From contig JAUCBJ010006790.1 in NCBI GenBank assembly GCA_032718475.1, forward strand, positions 1 to 64,000: a stretch of 64,000 bases of DNA, read 5' to 3'. Each line of letters starts with the position of its first letter. Position 1 is the stretch's first letter. This document shows positions 55,249-64,000 of this stretch, in pieces. The stretch comes from Nemertoderma westbladi (Eukaryota; Xenacoelomorpha; Nemertodermatida; Nemertodermatidae). The notes beneath the pieces were generated by a model that saw only the letters and a list, made by a program, of their open reading frames with translations, ran no database searches and had not been told where the DNA came from. Made by a program: the position numbers and the translations under genes.

Positions 55249-55310
55249 GGTTCAACCCCCGGTGACGCGCTCTCTACTATTCTTCTGAACAAACCCATTA
55301 TATTACACCT

Positions 55311-57374
55311 ATTGACATAATAAGATCTTTCGGTGTCCTTACTGCTGTTTTCATCGTAGGACGTCGTCTGACTCCCACAATCCGTATAACACACTGGTGT
55401 TACCTCTCTCCTAGTAACGGGTTTTTCACTTACCTTACTTTCAGGAGTCTTCTCTCTAGACTGTTTTAGGAGTTGTAATCTTACCTCTCTGTTTAAGAAT
55501 GATAGAAGGTCCATCATGGTTGGATCTCTATGTTGTTGGTCCATCAAATAGAGAACCTTTTTGTCCCAGCGAGTACCTACTCCATCCTTTGGCAAAGTTG
55601 ATGCTAAGGCTCCTACAACCATAGAATTCTGGTATTCATGAGACTTACCCAACCAGTCTAACTGTCTACAGATCTCCTGAATCTCGTCGGAAAACTCTAT
55701 AATCCCGCTGCTAAGAAACTTTCGGGGCGCCATTAATTTCGCATATAAATACCTAGCTATGTTAGTCCTATTACCATACCTGATGTTTAGTGTATCCCAA
55801 ACTTGTCTTAATCCATCTGGATGTCCAATAAACTTTAACGCCATTAACTTGGGAGGTCCTTCCAAGCACTCGATGAGGAATCTAAGTTTCTCTCCGTTGG
55901 ATAGTACAGAGTTCTGTATGTTATCTTTGTAATATTCATTAAAAGGTAACCATTTCATCTCATCTCCATTGAACTTGACGATCTCTCCCACCTTTACCGC
56001 TTGACTGGCTTCAGTTCTAGCCATTTGACGCGTAAAACTTTCTTGGGCCATCGTATTATTTAATATCGAGTTATCAGTATATAAATTTCTCGGATTAGGA
56101 TCAGGTCTATATGGAATATCATTATCAACAGGTTTATAATTACCCTTAATAGGGTTCACTATAGGAGTTTCTACTTCACTAGCAGTATAGATGCGTGTAG
56201 GCTCCACACCTTGCGCATGAAATACTTCAGACCTAACAGGTTGACACATTGTTACAGGGGGTGGTGGTATACCCTTTTGTATATTTACCAATTTATCGCG
56301 TTCTAACGCGATACTCTGCTGCACTTCTTGCAACTCTAACCTACCCTCTCTTACTGTTCCCTTTAACTGCTGAACAGTCCCCTCCAACTCTCGGACCTGT
56401 TGGGAGGAATGTACATGATGTTCCCCATCTGCCCGAGCAGGAGATCCATCACCCGCCGTCGCTCATCCACCCACTCTACCGCCGAAGCGGGAGCCACCAA
56501 CATAGTAGCGGGTAGACGAGGGACGACGGGCGACAAATCGTTGATGTCTTGCTCGGCGTCCAGGACCGGTATTGATTCAGGGGCTGCTCTACTGGGCACA
56601 GGTAGTTTAGTACTGTGCAAAGGGAATTTAGAGTTAAGTTCTGGAAGTACAGGGGTCTCTATTTACAGAGGGGGTGACTTCGAAAACAGGCCTAATTATT
56701 TCAGGCTCATCTACTATAGTAGGGAGTCTGTCTACTCTAATAATTTGGTCTGTGGGTTCATGATTACCTAAGTCTACACTAGCCAGTTGCCTTCTCACCG
56801 CAGGAGGTAAATTAGGTAACTTCTGACGGTGTGGCGTTCTTCTACGTCCGCTTGAACGAGATTTATTACCTCTACCTTCGGGATCTGTTGTATCACCTTC
56901 ATCGGAGGAGGCAAATCCCTGTCTTCTGGGAGTAGATCGACTCAGTAACTGCATCTGAGTAGCTGTCCTTTGTTTCTTCAAATAATCTTGTTTCGCCTGA
57001 AGGTTTTCCAGCTCTTGTTGGGTAGTCGCTTCAGGCGCCTTCCGTTCTGCTTCAGCCACTGCCGCTTTCCTTTCAGCCTCTGCTGCTGCCGCTTTTCTAT
57101 CAGCCGCTGCCGCTTTCCTTTCAGATTCTGCCGCGGCCGCTGACCTTCGGTCTTCTATTTGCCGTTTCTTTAATTGTTCCTCTTGTTCCATTGCCATGAG
57201 GATGCCATGACGGTGCTGTACTAGCCTAGGGTCTGACACTACTACTGTAGGGATGACCTTTCTTACAGTAGGATGGGACTTGGACTTCGGTCTCAGATAT
57301 TCTATACTTCTATCTGATTCACAGACTGTTCTTTCTAGGAGACTATCTGACAGTGTTTGCTTTGTGTCAGCCAT
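55311..57374 (-). pseudogene. E1' gag
   Basis: Minus strand, in three frames. The N-terminal 246 residues from the ATG at 57374 contain a Glu/Ala/Lys coiled coil ('AAAAESERKAAAADRKAA'). A short middle piece runs from 56620 to 56363 in another frame. A third piece from 56387 carries the gag domain found in BEL/Pao elements (DUF1759-like: 'VKFNGDEMKWLPFNEYYKDN', 'LRFLIECLEGPPKLMALKF', 'LRQVWDTLNIRYGN'). Two frameshifts, near 56630 and 56370, break the gene. The last codons before 55311 join the protease segment across the retrozyme; the ~40 residues read beyond that point are retrozyme DNA. Structural protein of the particle in intact relatives. Confidence 0.8.
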
Positions 57375-59323
57375 GATTTATTTTACAGTTGAATGCCTAC
57401 TACTATAACGACAGTTAAAGTAAGTCTAGTAATTCAGCATCAACTGCAAGCCTAGTGATTAATTACCGATACCGTTACTCAGTGTAACGCGATATATTAA
57501 TATATTAAATACCGGTATACTTATAGTATATATATAAGTATTATTACAGACTAGGATTAGTCACAGAATACCGGTATATAATTTCAGCATAAATTTATAT
57601 AAATATATATAATAAGCCTACCGTAAATACCGGTATACACCTATAGTATATATAAGTATTATTATAGACTAGGATTAGTTACAGAATCCCGGTATATAAT
57701 TTTAGCCTAAATTTATAGAAATAAATATAATAAGCCTATCGTAAATACCGGTAATGTCAATTATTGATGATAACTGAATTTCGGAATTTTAGGGTTACTT
57801 TCCTTTACTTTATTACTGTTATTAAGCAGTAGTCCAACTGATATTAAGACCTAATTGATGTATAACAGGCCTACTATTTTATAAATCGGTTTGAGTTGAT
57901 TTATAATATATTATGTACCCGTACAAGGGTTTCTGACAATATTTGAAATAAATGTTATTATTTCTGGGTAAGGGGGTCACTACACAGAAGCTGAACGCTC
58001 TCAGTGGAGTGCTACCTGTTAGACACTAAAACGAATAATTCTACTTTACTAAGTTACTTATCACTACAAATTACTTACAATTACAGTGTGAGATTACAAT
58101 CTCTAAATAAACACCAAAAGTTACACGTACAAATTTTAGGGTAATTTTACAAGAAATCTACAAACCAGTCTAACAAGGAGTTAGAATTTCTGGTTCTTAC
58201 AAACTGACAGGAATCTACGGTATTTGAAAACAATAAAGCAGTAGTAAGTAAATTGCGTTGTCCAGATAAGAAAATACCACCGTCTGACGACTTATAGTCT
58301 TAAACTATAAGTACTACATTATGTACCCGGAGTGTCCTTACCTAGAAGTTAATTACCGCAGCCAACCAGAGCTAACATGCCTATTATACAACACAAATAT
58401 ACTGCCTACACACTAATTAGGCCTACTTTCGGAAAGCACTGTACGCTAAACCCTAAATTAGGTACAAGTACTTATACAACAAATAACCAGCAGTTAAATA
58501 TACTTGTACAGGTAAAAGAACCACGGTATCTGCTGGAGTGACCAGAGCACAAAATCACCAGTCTTTACCTACGCCAAGCAGCCCTGATGTAGTACCGGGG
58601 TTAATTTAACTATAACGGTATGTATAACAAGCACAATTACTGTAGGAATAAACTTGGGGGTTATGTAGGTTGCGAATACTCGCATAGACTCTGAATAATA
58701 AATATTACGCTACCCGTGCAGACTATACAAACAAAATACAGACCAAATGCTGGGGGACTACTGTCAAGCCTAAATAAACTACAGTATATGCAGACTCCGA
58801 AATGGTTAGTTAGTAGGCGTTCTAACTGAGTAGTACGACTTATTCTTTCGGGGGGGATTTACCTTACAACACTGGATGCCCCCACCTTCCTAACTAGTAC
58901 TTTATCGGACATACACTCTACACACACTGCAATCGCTTCAGACTTAACAACAGTCAGACAACAATCCAGCCTACAAATTATTTGTACAATTTGAGCGGGC
59001 TTACACGCCTTCTGCTCAATATTACACTTACAGATAAATAAAACTGACAGAAATAAATAAGCTCCAAAAGAAATAAGGGGTGTACAGTCCCTACTCTCTT
59101 AAACAGCCTACCAATATACAATATCACAATCGAACTAATACTGGCACCTATAAGTACTGGTTCGGGTGGTTGGGCAGTTAGGCCTACAGGTTACCGTCCG
59201 ACCGGTACATTCGAATTTATTGCCTACGTGCAATCAAGAAACAAAAATATATTATTGTTCTTACCAGAATAATAGACAAAATATTTATTGCCTACTGTGC
59301 AATCAAGAATTTAAAACTATTAA
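57375..59323 (-). other. E1' leader
   Basis: Non-coding. 58645-59323 matches the E1 leader (41876-42865, single copy here). 57480-57760 holds two copies of an AT-rich ~130-bp segment ('ATACCGGTATA', 'GACTAGGATTAGT'). No primer-binding site recognised. Confidence 0.65.
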
Positions 59324-60483
59324 TGTTCGCGCTTTTAGACCTTTAGCAGTTTAACCTGCCAATTTTAGTTGTCTTTTTGTTTATAAATCGACTTTAGCCT
59401 ATATCGATTATTTAATGTACTGAAGTTACATCCGCCGAAGCCAGTCTGTGCGCGACCATTCACCCACAGTTAAGGGAGACTGGATTCGGATGCTTTGATA
59501 GTGATTGCGGTGTAGACCTACTGTATTATTCGATTGATCGTTAATATATAATCTCTGACAATATATTTACTTTTGGGGAAATATTAACAGTTCCTTTAGG
59601 ACGTGGCACTTTAAGTATAAAAACAGAGTTATGACTTATACTAATCACAACTAGATGGCTACTGAGTTTCGTAAAAAGCGCATTCTTTAGGAGATGCTTT
59701 ATTAACCTTCACACTACTTCACACTACTTCACACTGATCTGCCGACCGTCACTGAATTTGATCATATATAAGGAGGATCGCAACTGACACATGTAGGGAT
59801 TATGAAATAGCATTTAATTCACACATAAAACAACTATAATGTAAGTCGCAGTTGCTACCGGTAAACCTGTTCCTCTAACCTTCAGTAATCAAGAAGATTG
59901 GGGGGTTTTATGATTATTCATCGGTATTCTCCTAATATATCAGCAATATACATTAACATAACACCAATTAATAACAGAAGCAAATAATGCGGTGAATAGT
60001 CAGTATGTGTTACTTATGCAGTGTTCCATGAGCAGCAATGTTCAATATATGATTCGCGTGATGTGTTAATAGTTTTACGTTCTTGTAATCAAAGCCATCA
60101 GATCTTTAGGCCAAAGTCTGAAACTTCCACAATCAGAAGTACAGAAGACTTCCAAGCAGTTCTCTCGCTCAGAAAGGTAAACAAAGACCGTAATGCATTG
60201 CGCGGTTTTACATAGGCCCTTGTTCAACATAAAGTGAAAATCGCTCTGATTGGCTGAGCAGAACAAAGAGGTTCCACGTTTACAGAAAATCAGCTGACAG
60301 ATTTCGTCATCTGAGCTCCAGTCTTTTAGAGTATTAGGCGCATTGCGGCAAAAATGACTTGTTATGTCCGCTAAATCGCCTACAAGGTACATTGCGGAGA
60401 AAAATGACTTGTTATGTCGCTAAAGTACCTACACGGTACATTGCGGAGAAAAATGACTTGTTATGTCCGCAAAAGCTTTTACA
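59324..60483 (-). repeat. E1' 5' LTR, complete, 1160 bp
   Basis: TGTTCGCG ... GCTTTTACA on the plus strand, matching the 3' LTR outside the LINE. It has the same three ~50-bp U3 repeats at its right end (60340-60480). GTATT follows. Confidence 0.92.
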
Positions 60484-60488
60484 GTATT

Positions 60489-60905
60489 TTTATTAAAAAC
60501 TTAATTTCCTTTAAAGTAAACTACAGTATGTACATCTTTAGTTACTTAGTTTTTAAATCGTTTAACATATTATTGTAATCATAATTTTTTAAATATTGAA
60601 AATCAAATTGGTTTATTAATACTTATTAAATTATGCTCATTCATTTTTAATTAATGGAGGGTTTTAACCATCCGACAAACCATACTTTTGCTCACAGGTC
60701 GTTGTAAGACAAGACATTCAATATAACCCCAGTTTTCCCATCCCCTCTCTTTTTGTGGACTATTATTACTTGTACAAGCTGCGGACCTGCACGCGCCCCC
60801 CCCCCCCCCCCCCCCATTATAATGTGTTGTAGGTAGCCATCCACCCAACACATTGCATAACTCAGAATATACTCCACAGCCCTTACCCGCCCGCCCTTGC
60901 ATTCA
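60489..60905. other. AT-rich spacer with a C run
   Basis: No gene. A run of about 20 C near 60796-60815 produces Gly-rich minus-strand frames that are artefacts. Confidence 0.5.
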
Positions 60906-60907
60906 TT

Positions 60908-61080
60908 AGCGCCACATGGTGATTCAATTGTGGCTGTTTATTTTCTGATAATTGCTGTAAATTATTATAACCTAGGCGGTCTGGTTTAAATAACGGTTAC
61001 AGCTTACAAACCTATGGTATTATATGGACGTGCTGTCCTGTGTGCTCTACAGACACCCTGTACAGAGTATGTGTAGCATT

Positions 61081-61112
<32 letters not shown>

Positions 61113-61320
61113 TGTGAGGAGATTCAATTGCGGCTGTTATTTTCTGATAATCGCTGTAAATTATTATAACCTAGGCTTTAACTGGTTTAAATAACGGCTA
61201 TAGCTTACAAACCTATGGTATAATATATTGAAGTGGTGTCCTGTGTGCTCTGCAGACATCCTACAGAGCATATGGAGCATTACACACACAGAGAGCAGAG
61301 AGAGAGAGAGAGAGAGTGAG
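60908..61320. repeat. ~205-bp tandem duplication ending in (AC)n(AG)n
   Basis: Two copies share 'TTATTATAACCTAGGC', 'TTTAAATAACGG' and 'AGCTTACAAACCTATGGTAT'. Each ends in CA and GA microsatellites (61080-61111 and 61282-61316). Confidence 0.85.
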
Positions 61321-61435
61321 GGCTGCTTGATTGACACACGGCTCAGTGGGAATCTAGACTTTGAAGTGCAGCGCCTTTGGTAGAACTCAATGGCAGGATT
61401 TATAAGCCTGGTACATTTCAATATTTGATCAAATA

Positions 61436-61474
61436 TTGATCAAAGGAATGCTTTTTGAGAGCGGGACTGTAATT
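61436..61474. repeat. 39-bp repeat, inverted partner at 46441-46479
   Basis: A perfect 39-bp reverse complement of 46441-46479, with weaker similarity continuing on the TTGATCAAA side. The two copies lie just outside E1'. Confidence 0.85.
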
Positions 61475-61490
61475 ACTGAATTAGGTAACT

Positions 61491-62900
61491 ATGACAGAAA
61501 AATTACTGCACGAATTAGAACGGTATATTAAACTATTGCGGTATCACCAGCCCATAGTGGAGGACTTCAAACAACATTGGAAAGAGTGACTAGCGGAGAA
61601 TGTTCGAGTGTTAAAGATCACCGTTCGAGAGGATGTCGATAGGAAGAACTTGCACGCCCTGAAACTTTCCGGAGCTAGTACAAGCCTGAAAAGGATTCGG
61701 AAAGTAACGGAGGTGGATGGGCAGTGCTCATTCTGGGAGGCCTTCAAAGGAGCCGATGAGGAGACAAGCTGCATTATCTACGACAACAAGGGGAAGTCAA
61801 CTGCGGTTTCGAAGGAAGTCGAACTTAGGCGCTGCAGGAGTTCGTCAACAGTCACCCAAAGTTACTCAACTACTACACGGCGACCTTCGATAGTCGGAGG
61901 TATTGTGTTCCACGCGGGTAGAACATATAAAGTCTATGGAAGCCTACCAGGTGGAGTACAACTCACAGAACACCAAAGAACATCAAAGGTTGTAATCTTC
62001 GGCAACCTCGTGGGTTTAGTTTTAATCTGCCAAATTCCTCCACAATCCGAAGATAAACTGGTCGGAGCGTTATGGATCATACCCTCCGATATAAGAAACC
62101 GAATACTGCACGATGGGATCATCAAGATCGGCTCAGATATTAAGAGCAACCTACATAGCAACTTTATCGGTGCTCTGAAAGATCGTAAACGGAAACTGGA
62201 TGTCACCTTCCTAAAAAAATTCGTCGATACGCAAGTGTTGCTCGCCTGGATGAGACACGGTAACTGATGCAACAGTTCCGAGGCATTATGAAAAATAAGA
62301 CTAGCTTAGGGTATCTAGCTGTACTGAATGGCGGTATTGATTTCAAACCCTACCAGTTCCAGGAATACCTCTAATAATCTATCTCAGCCATGATGACCTA
62401 TTCGTTTCATCCAAGAAAGACCCGCGTTGGTGCGATGCAGAGTGGGACTGGTCAATGTACTACCAATGGGAAAACCCCAGCGAACGACACTACATATATG
62501 TCACTATGGAGTCGTTCACTGTCAGGACCCATGTCGGATGAGGAGGTAATGGTGGAGATAGAGTTACTTGGTGAGCCTGCAGTGGATCCATTCGAGGTAC
62601 CATCGGCTAAGCGAATATTCATCTTCGAGGGGAACACCGACGACTGATTTCATAGCCCGGCGAGATCCACCGACGACGCACAAACGCTTGATGTGTTCAA
62701 ATGGCAATGTAAGACAATGTCGCCATGCCGGCTACCGGAAGGAATGGGAATGGGAATGGGCAATGCCTAGTACGAGCCATCAGGATATAGAACCGATGAT
62801 GGTCCACGAGGGGCCTTTCCTACCACCGGCCCCCGAGGATATACTCGGCGTTTCTCGGATGGTTTACCAAGGGTAAACATTGGATTAAAAAGGCCATTGC
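61491..62900 (+). pseudogene. Third ORF3 relative: broken exonuclease-like gene
   Basis: A frame begins at an ATG at 61491, is stopped by a TGA at 61587-61589, and runs on open to 62267. Residues near 62060-62250 ('IRNRILHDGIIKIGSDIKSNL', 'FVDTQVLLAWMRHGN') match the Exo II and 'FVDT' region of E2 ORF3. A frameshift then moves the match to another frame ('KTSLGYLAVL...DFKPYQFQEYL', to the stop at 62372), opposite 'KTGMGFIAHLLYNWDFKLK'. The Exo I position reads 'FGNLVG' and Exo II reads 'SN' instead of 'SD', so all three visible acids are lost. Weaker matches in further frames (62390-62647) suggest the rest of the ORF. Dead copy of a third lineage. Confidence 0.65.
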
Positions 62901-62999
62901 CAGAACCCGTAACTGCCGAGGTGCCGCGCGACCCAATGAGACTTACATATTGGTATTTAGAACAAGCCAAATGGATACAGAGACAAATCGGTTTGATCC

Positions 63000-63570
63000 A
63001 TATCGATTATGGAATGACCGACCTTATAACCTTATAATCTTATAATATGACTTCATAACCTTATTGAATTAATTATTATTATTAACTATTAAAACCTTAT
63101 TTTATTAACTAAACAAACAAACTAGCTTTTATAATCATAACAATATCTCACTTGATCATAATACATGAATTATATTTCACACATTGTCACACCTACCTTA
63201 AGATAGTGCTTCAATGTCTAGCTCACATTTCTATTAAGTTCTAGAACAATGTCAGTGAATCTACCTTTGACTAAAAATAAATGTAAAATTAAACGTTGGA
63301 TATATGCTAGATACTGTTTACAGTTAATAAGTTTGTGAAAAATTTTAAGTTAATATTTTTTTCTGTAGCGTGATGTTTGGTTTTTAACATATATACTGTA
63401 AGTTTATTATTTTTTACTAAAAAAATAGATGATTACAGCAGTCTCGCATTTACTGAAGAAATTTCATAAGCCAAAAAAAATTCATTCTTCTTGAAAAGCC
63501 ATTCATCTTGCCCTCCAATCAATCCCAAGGAGAGAAGCATAGCTGTTCGAAACTGGGTGGTTAAGAACAT
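63000..63570. other. AT-rich spacer
   Basis: No gene seen. TTTTTTTCTGTAG near 63356-63368 would fit a splice acceptor, but no exon structure is supported. Confidence 0.4.
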
Positions 63571-63572
63571 GT

Positions 63573-64000
63573 ATGAAAGATGTTCGAATTACACAACCAG
63601 TATACACTTCTCAATCTGCTTCCCAAAAGAAGGGAACGGAACATCATAACACTAGAAAGGCTAGCAAGATTAACCAATGCAATCATCGTCGCACCAATTC
63701 ATTAGATAACCTTCCCTGCACAAAGCCTGTTGCTATTGAAATCGGCTGTGACAGTGAAGCACATAATAATATTAGGCTCAGGCAGCAGTTTATTTATCAA
63801 GAACCAAATCCGAGGAATCCCACTATGAATTCCCCGAAGACACAACCAAAGGAAACATCAACAGAGGCAATGAATATGACTCTGACAAAACTCAGCAAAG
63901 CTATGACATCATATGAATTCATTGAAACAGCCAGGGCGGAGAGCATCATGCAAAATCCAAAAGAAATTTTTGCTAGGTCCCTAGTGCCACTTGGCTTAGA
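63573..64000 (+). CDS. Open reading frame running off the right edge, unknown
   Basis: From an ATG at 63573 the frame stays open for 142 codons to the window end; it is also open upstream to a TAG near 63540. The protein is Ser/Thr/Asn/Lys/Gln-rich and hydrophilic, then becomes more ordered near the end ('TSYEFIETARAESIMQ', 'EIFARSLVPLG'). No motif is recognised. Length and composition suit a gene exon or a transposon protein start, but chance is possible in a window this size. Confidence 0.4.
   Translation, partial: MKDVRITQPVYTSQSASQKKGTEHHNTRKASKINQCNHRRTNSLDNLPCTKPVAIEIGCDSEAHNNIRLRQQFIYQEPNPRNPTMNSPKTQPKETSTEAMNMTLTKLSKAMTSYEFIETARAESIMQNPKEIFARSLVPLGL

Larger units (their letters stand above)
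53930..55309 (+). mobile_element. Retrozyme: four ~340-bp tandem units with hammerhead ribozymes, 12-bp target duplication
   Basis: TATTGACATAAT at 53918-53929 and 55310-55321 flanks 1380 bp made of four units (starts 53946, 54287, 54627, 54968; periods 341, 340, 341 and 338) plus a 16-bp 5' extra piece. Each unit is non-coding and contains a hammerhead motif on the plus strand. Animal retrozymes have this build: tandem units with type I hammerheads, short target duplications, spread as circular RNA and copied by another element's enzyme. Insertion length plus duplication (1392) is a multiple of three, so both flanking pieces of E1' stay in the same frame. Confidence 0.88.
47261..60488 (-). 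mobile_element. E1': sister of E1, complete LTR element, target duplication GTATT, no RT or integrase
   Basis: GTATT at 47261-47265 and 60484-60488 flanks a unit with LTRs at both ends. Coding is on the minus strand: gag (57374 to 55311), knuckle-protease (53948 to 52374), a third-ORF remnant (50736 to about 49183), then the 3' LTR. RT, RNase H and integrase are absent; the space 52373-50760 is AT-rich non-coding DNA. It is therefore non-autonomous now and would depend on a relative. It has been hit by a LINE (47362-48029) and a retrozyme (53930-55309). Confidence 0.88.

Noticed and set aside
55185-55310. C-terminal ~40 residues of the minus-strand gag frame
   Set aside because: This part is retrozyme DNA read by chance after the insertion point; it is not gag.

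Overview
The window is a repeat-dense stretch of an animal genome, most likely a marine invertebrate. The evidence is a stack of BEL/Pao LTR retrotransposons (a metazoan lineage), CR1/L2-like and other LINE fragments, a Crypton-type tyrosine recombinase, a tRNA-like element, MITE-like and satellite-like repeats, and a tandem hammerhead-ribozyme retroelement (retrozyme). The frequent GTAGGCCTAC-type words resemble echinoderm or hemichordate DNA, but that is only an impression. The first ~830 bases are different: GC-rich, bacterial-style coding with a GNAT acetyltransferase, joined abruptly to AT-rich animal DNA. I read that join as contamination or misassembly first, and horizontal transfer second.

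Layout. 1-830: bacterial block. 0.87-9 kb: two decayed LINEs (about 3.7-5.45 kb and 7.5-8.7 kb) among unassigned AT-rich DNA. 9-16.8 kb: tandem repeats, a TA-flanked inverted-repeat element, a block of ~455-bp repeats full of X-box-like palindromes, and a tRNA-like sequence. 16.8-18.4 kb plus 44.1-45.2 kb: one old, internally deleted BEL/Pao element (called E0 here), split by the nested insertion between those points. 18378-44079: element E1, minus-strand oriented, ~1.2-kb LTRs, 5-bp target duplication GTAAT. Most of its interior is gone and is occupied by E2 (19456-41875), a very young plus-strand BEL/Pao-like element bounded by 2240-bp direct repeats. E2 carries gag, protease-RT-RNase H, integrase, a 1146-aa third ORF and a small basic ORF, and also holds a Crypton between two large palindromes. 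47266-60483: a sister of E1 (called E1'), minus strand, target duplication GTATT, with a LINE inserted in one LTR, a four-unit retrozyme inserted in its gag-protease frame, and no RT or integrase left. 61.5-62.9 kb: a third, broken copy of the extra ORF. The right edge holds an open reading frame that runs off the window.

Main points. (1) ORF3 of E2 (34339-37779) reads as a DEDD-type 3'-5' exonuclease-like domain (RNase D/WRN-like motif order) followed by three CCHC zinc knuckles. Relatives occur in E1' (N-terminal part) and at 61.6-62.4 kb (catalytic acids lost). A nuclease accessory ORF in BEL/Pao elements is, to my knowledge, not a standard feature of the family. (2) A retrozyme with four hammerhead ribozymes and a 12-bp target duplication sits at 53930-55309. 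(3) A 16-18 bp palindrome (core AAACCYGYGGGTTT) recurs through E2 in coding DNA of two different frames and in non-coding DNA, which suggests selection or mobility at the nucleic-acid level. The insertion order E0 < E1 < E2 follows from the target duplications and from LTR similarity compared by eye.
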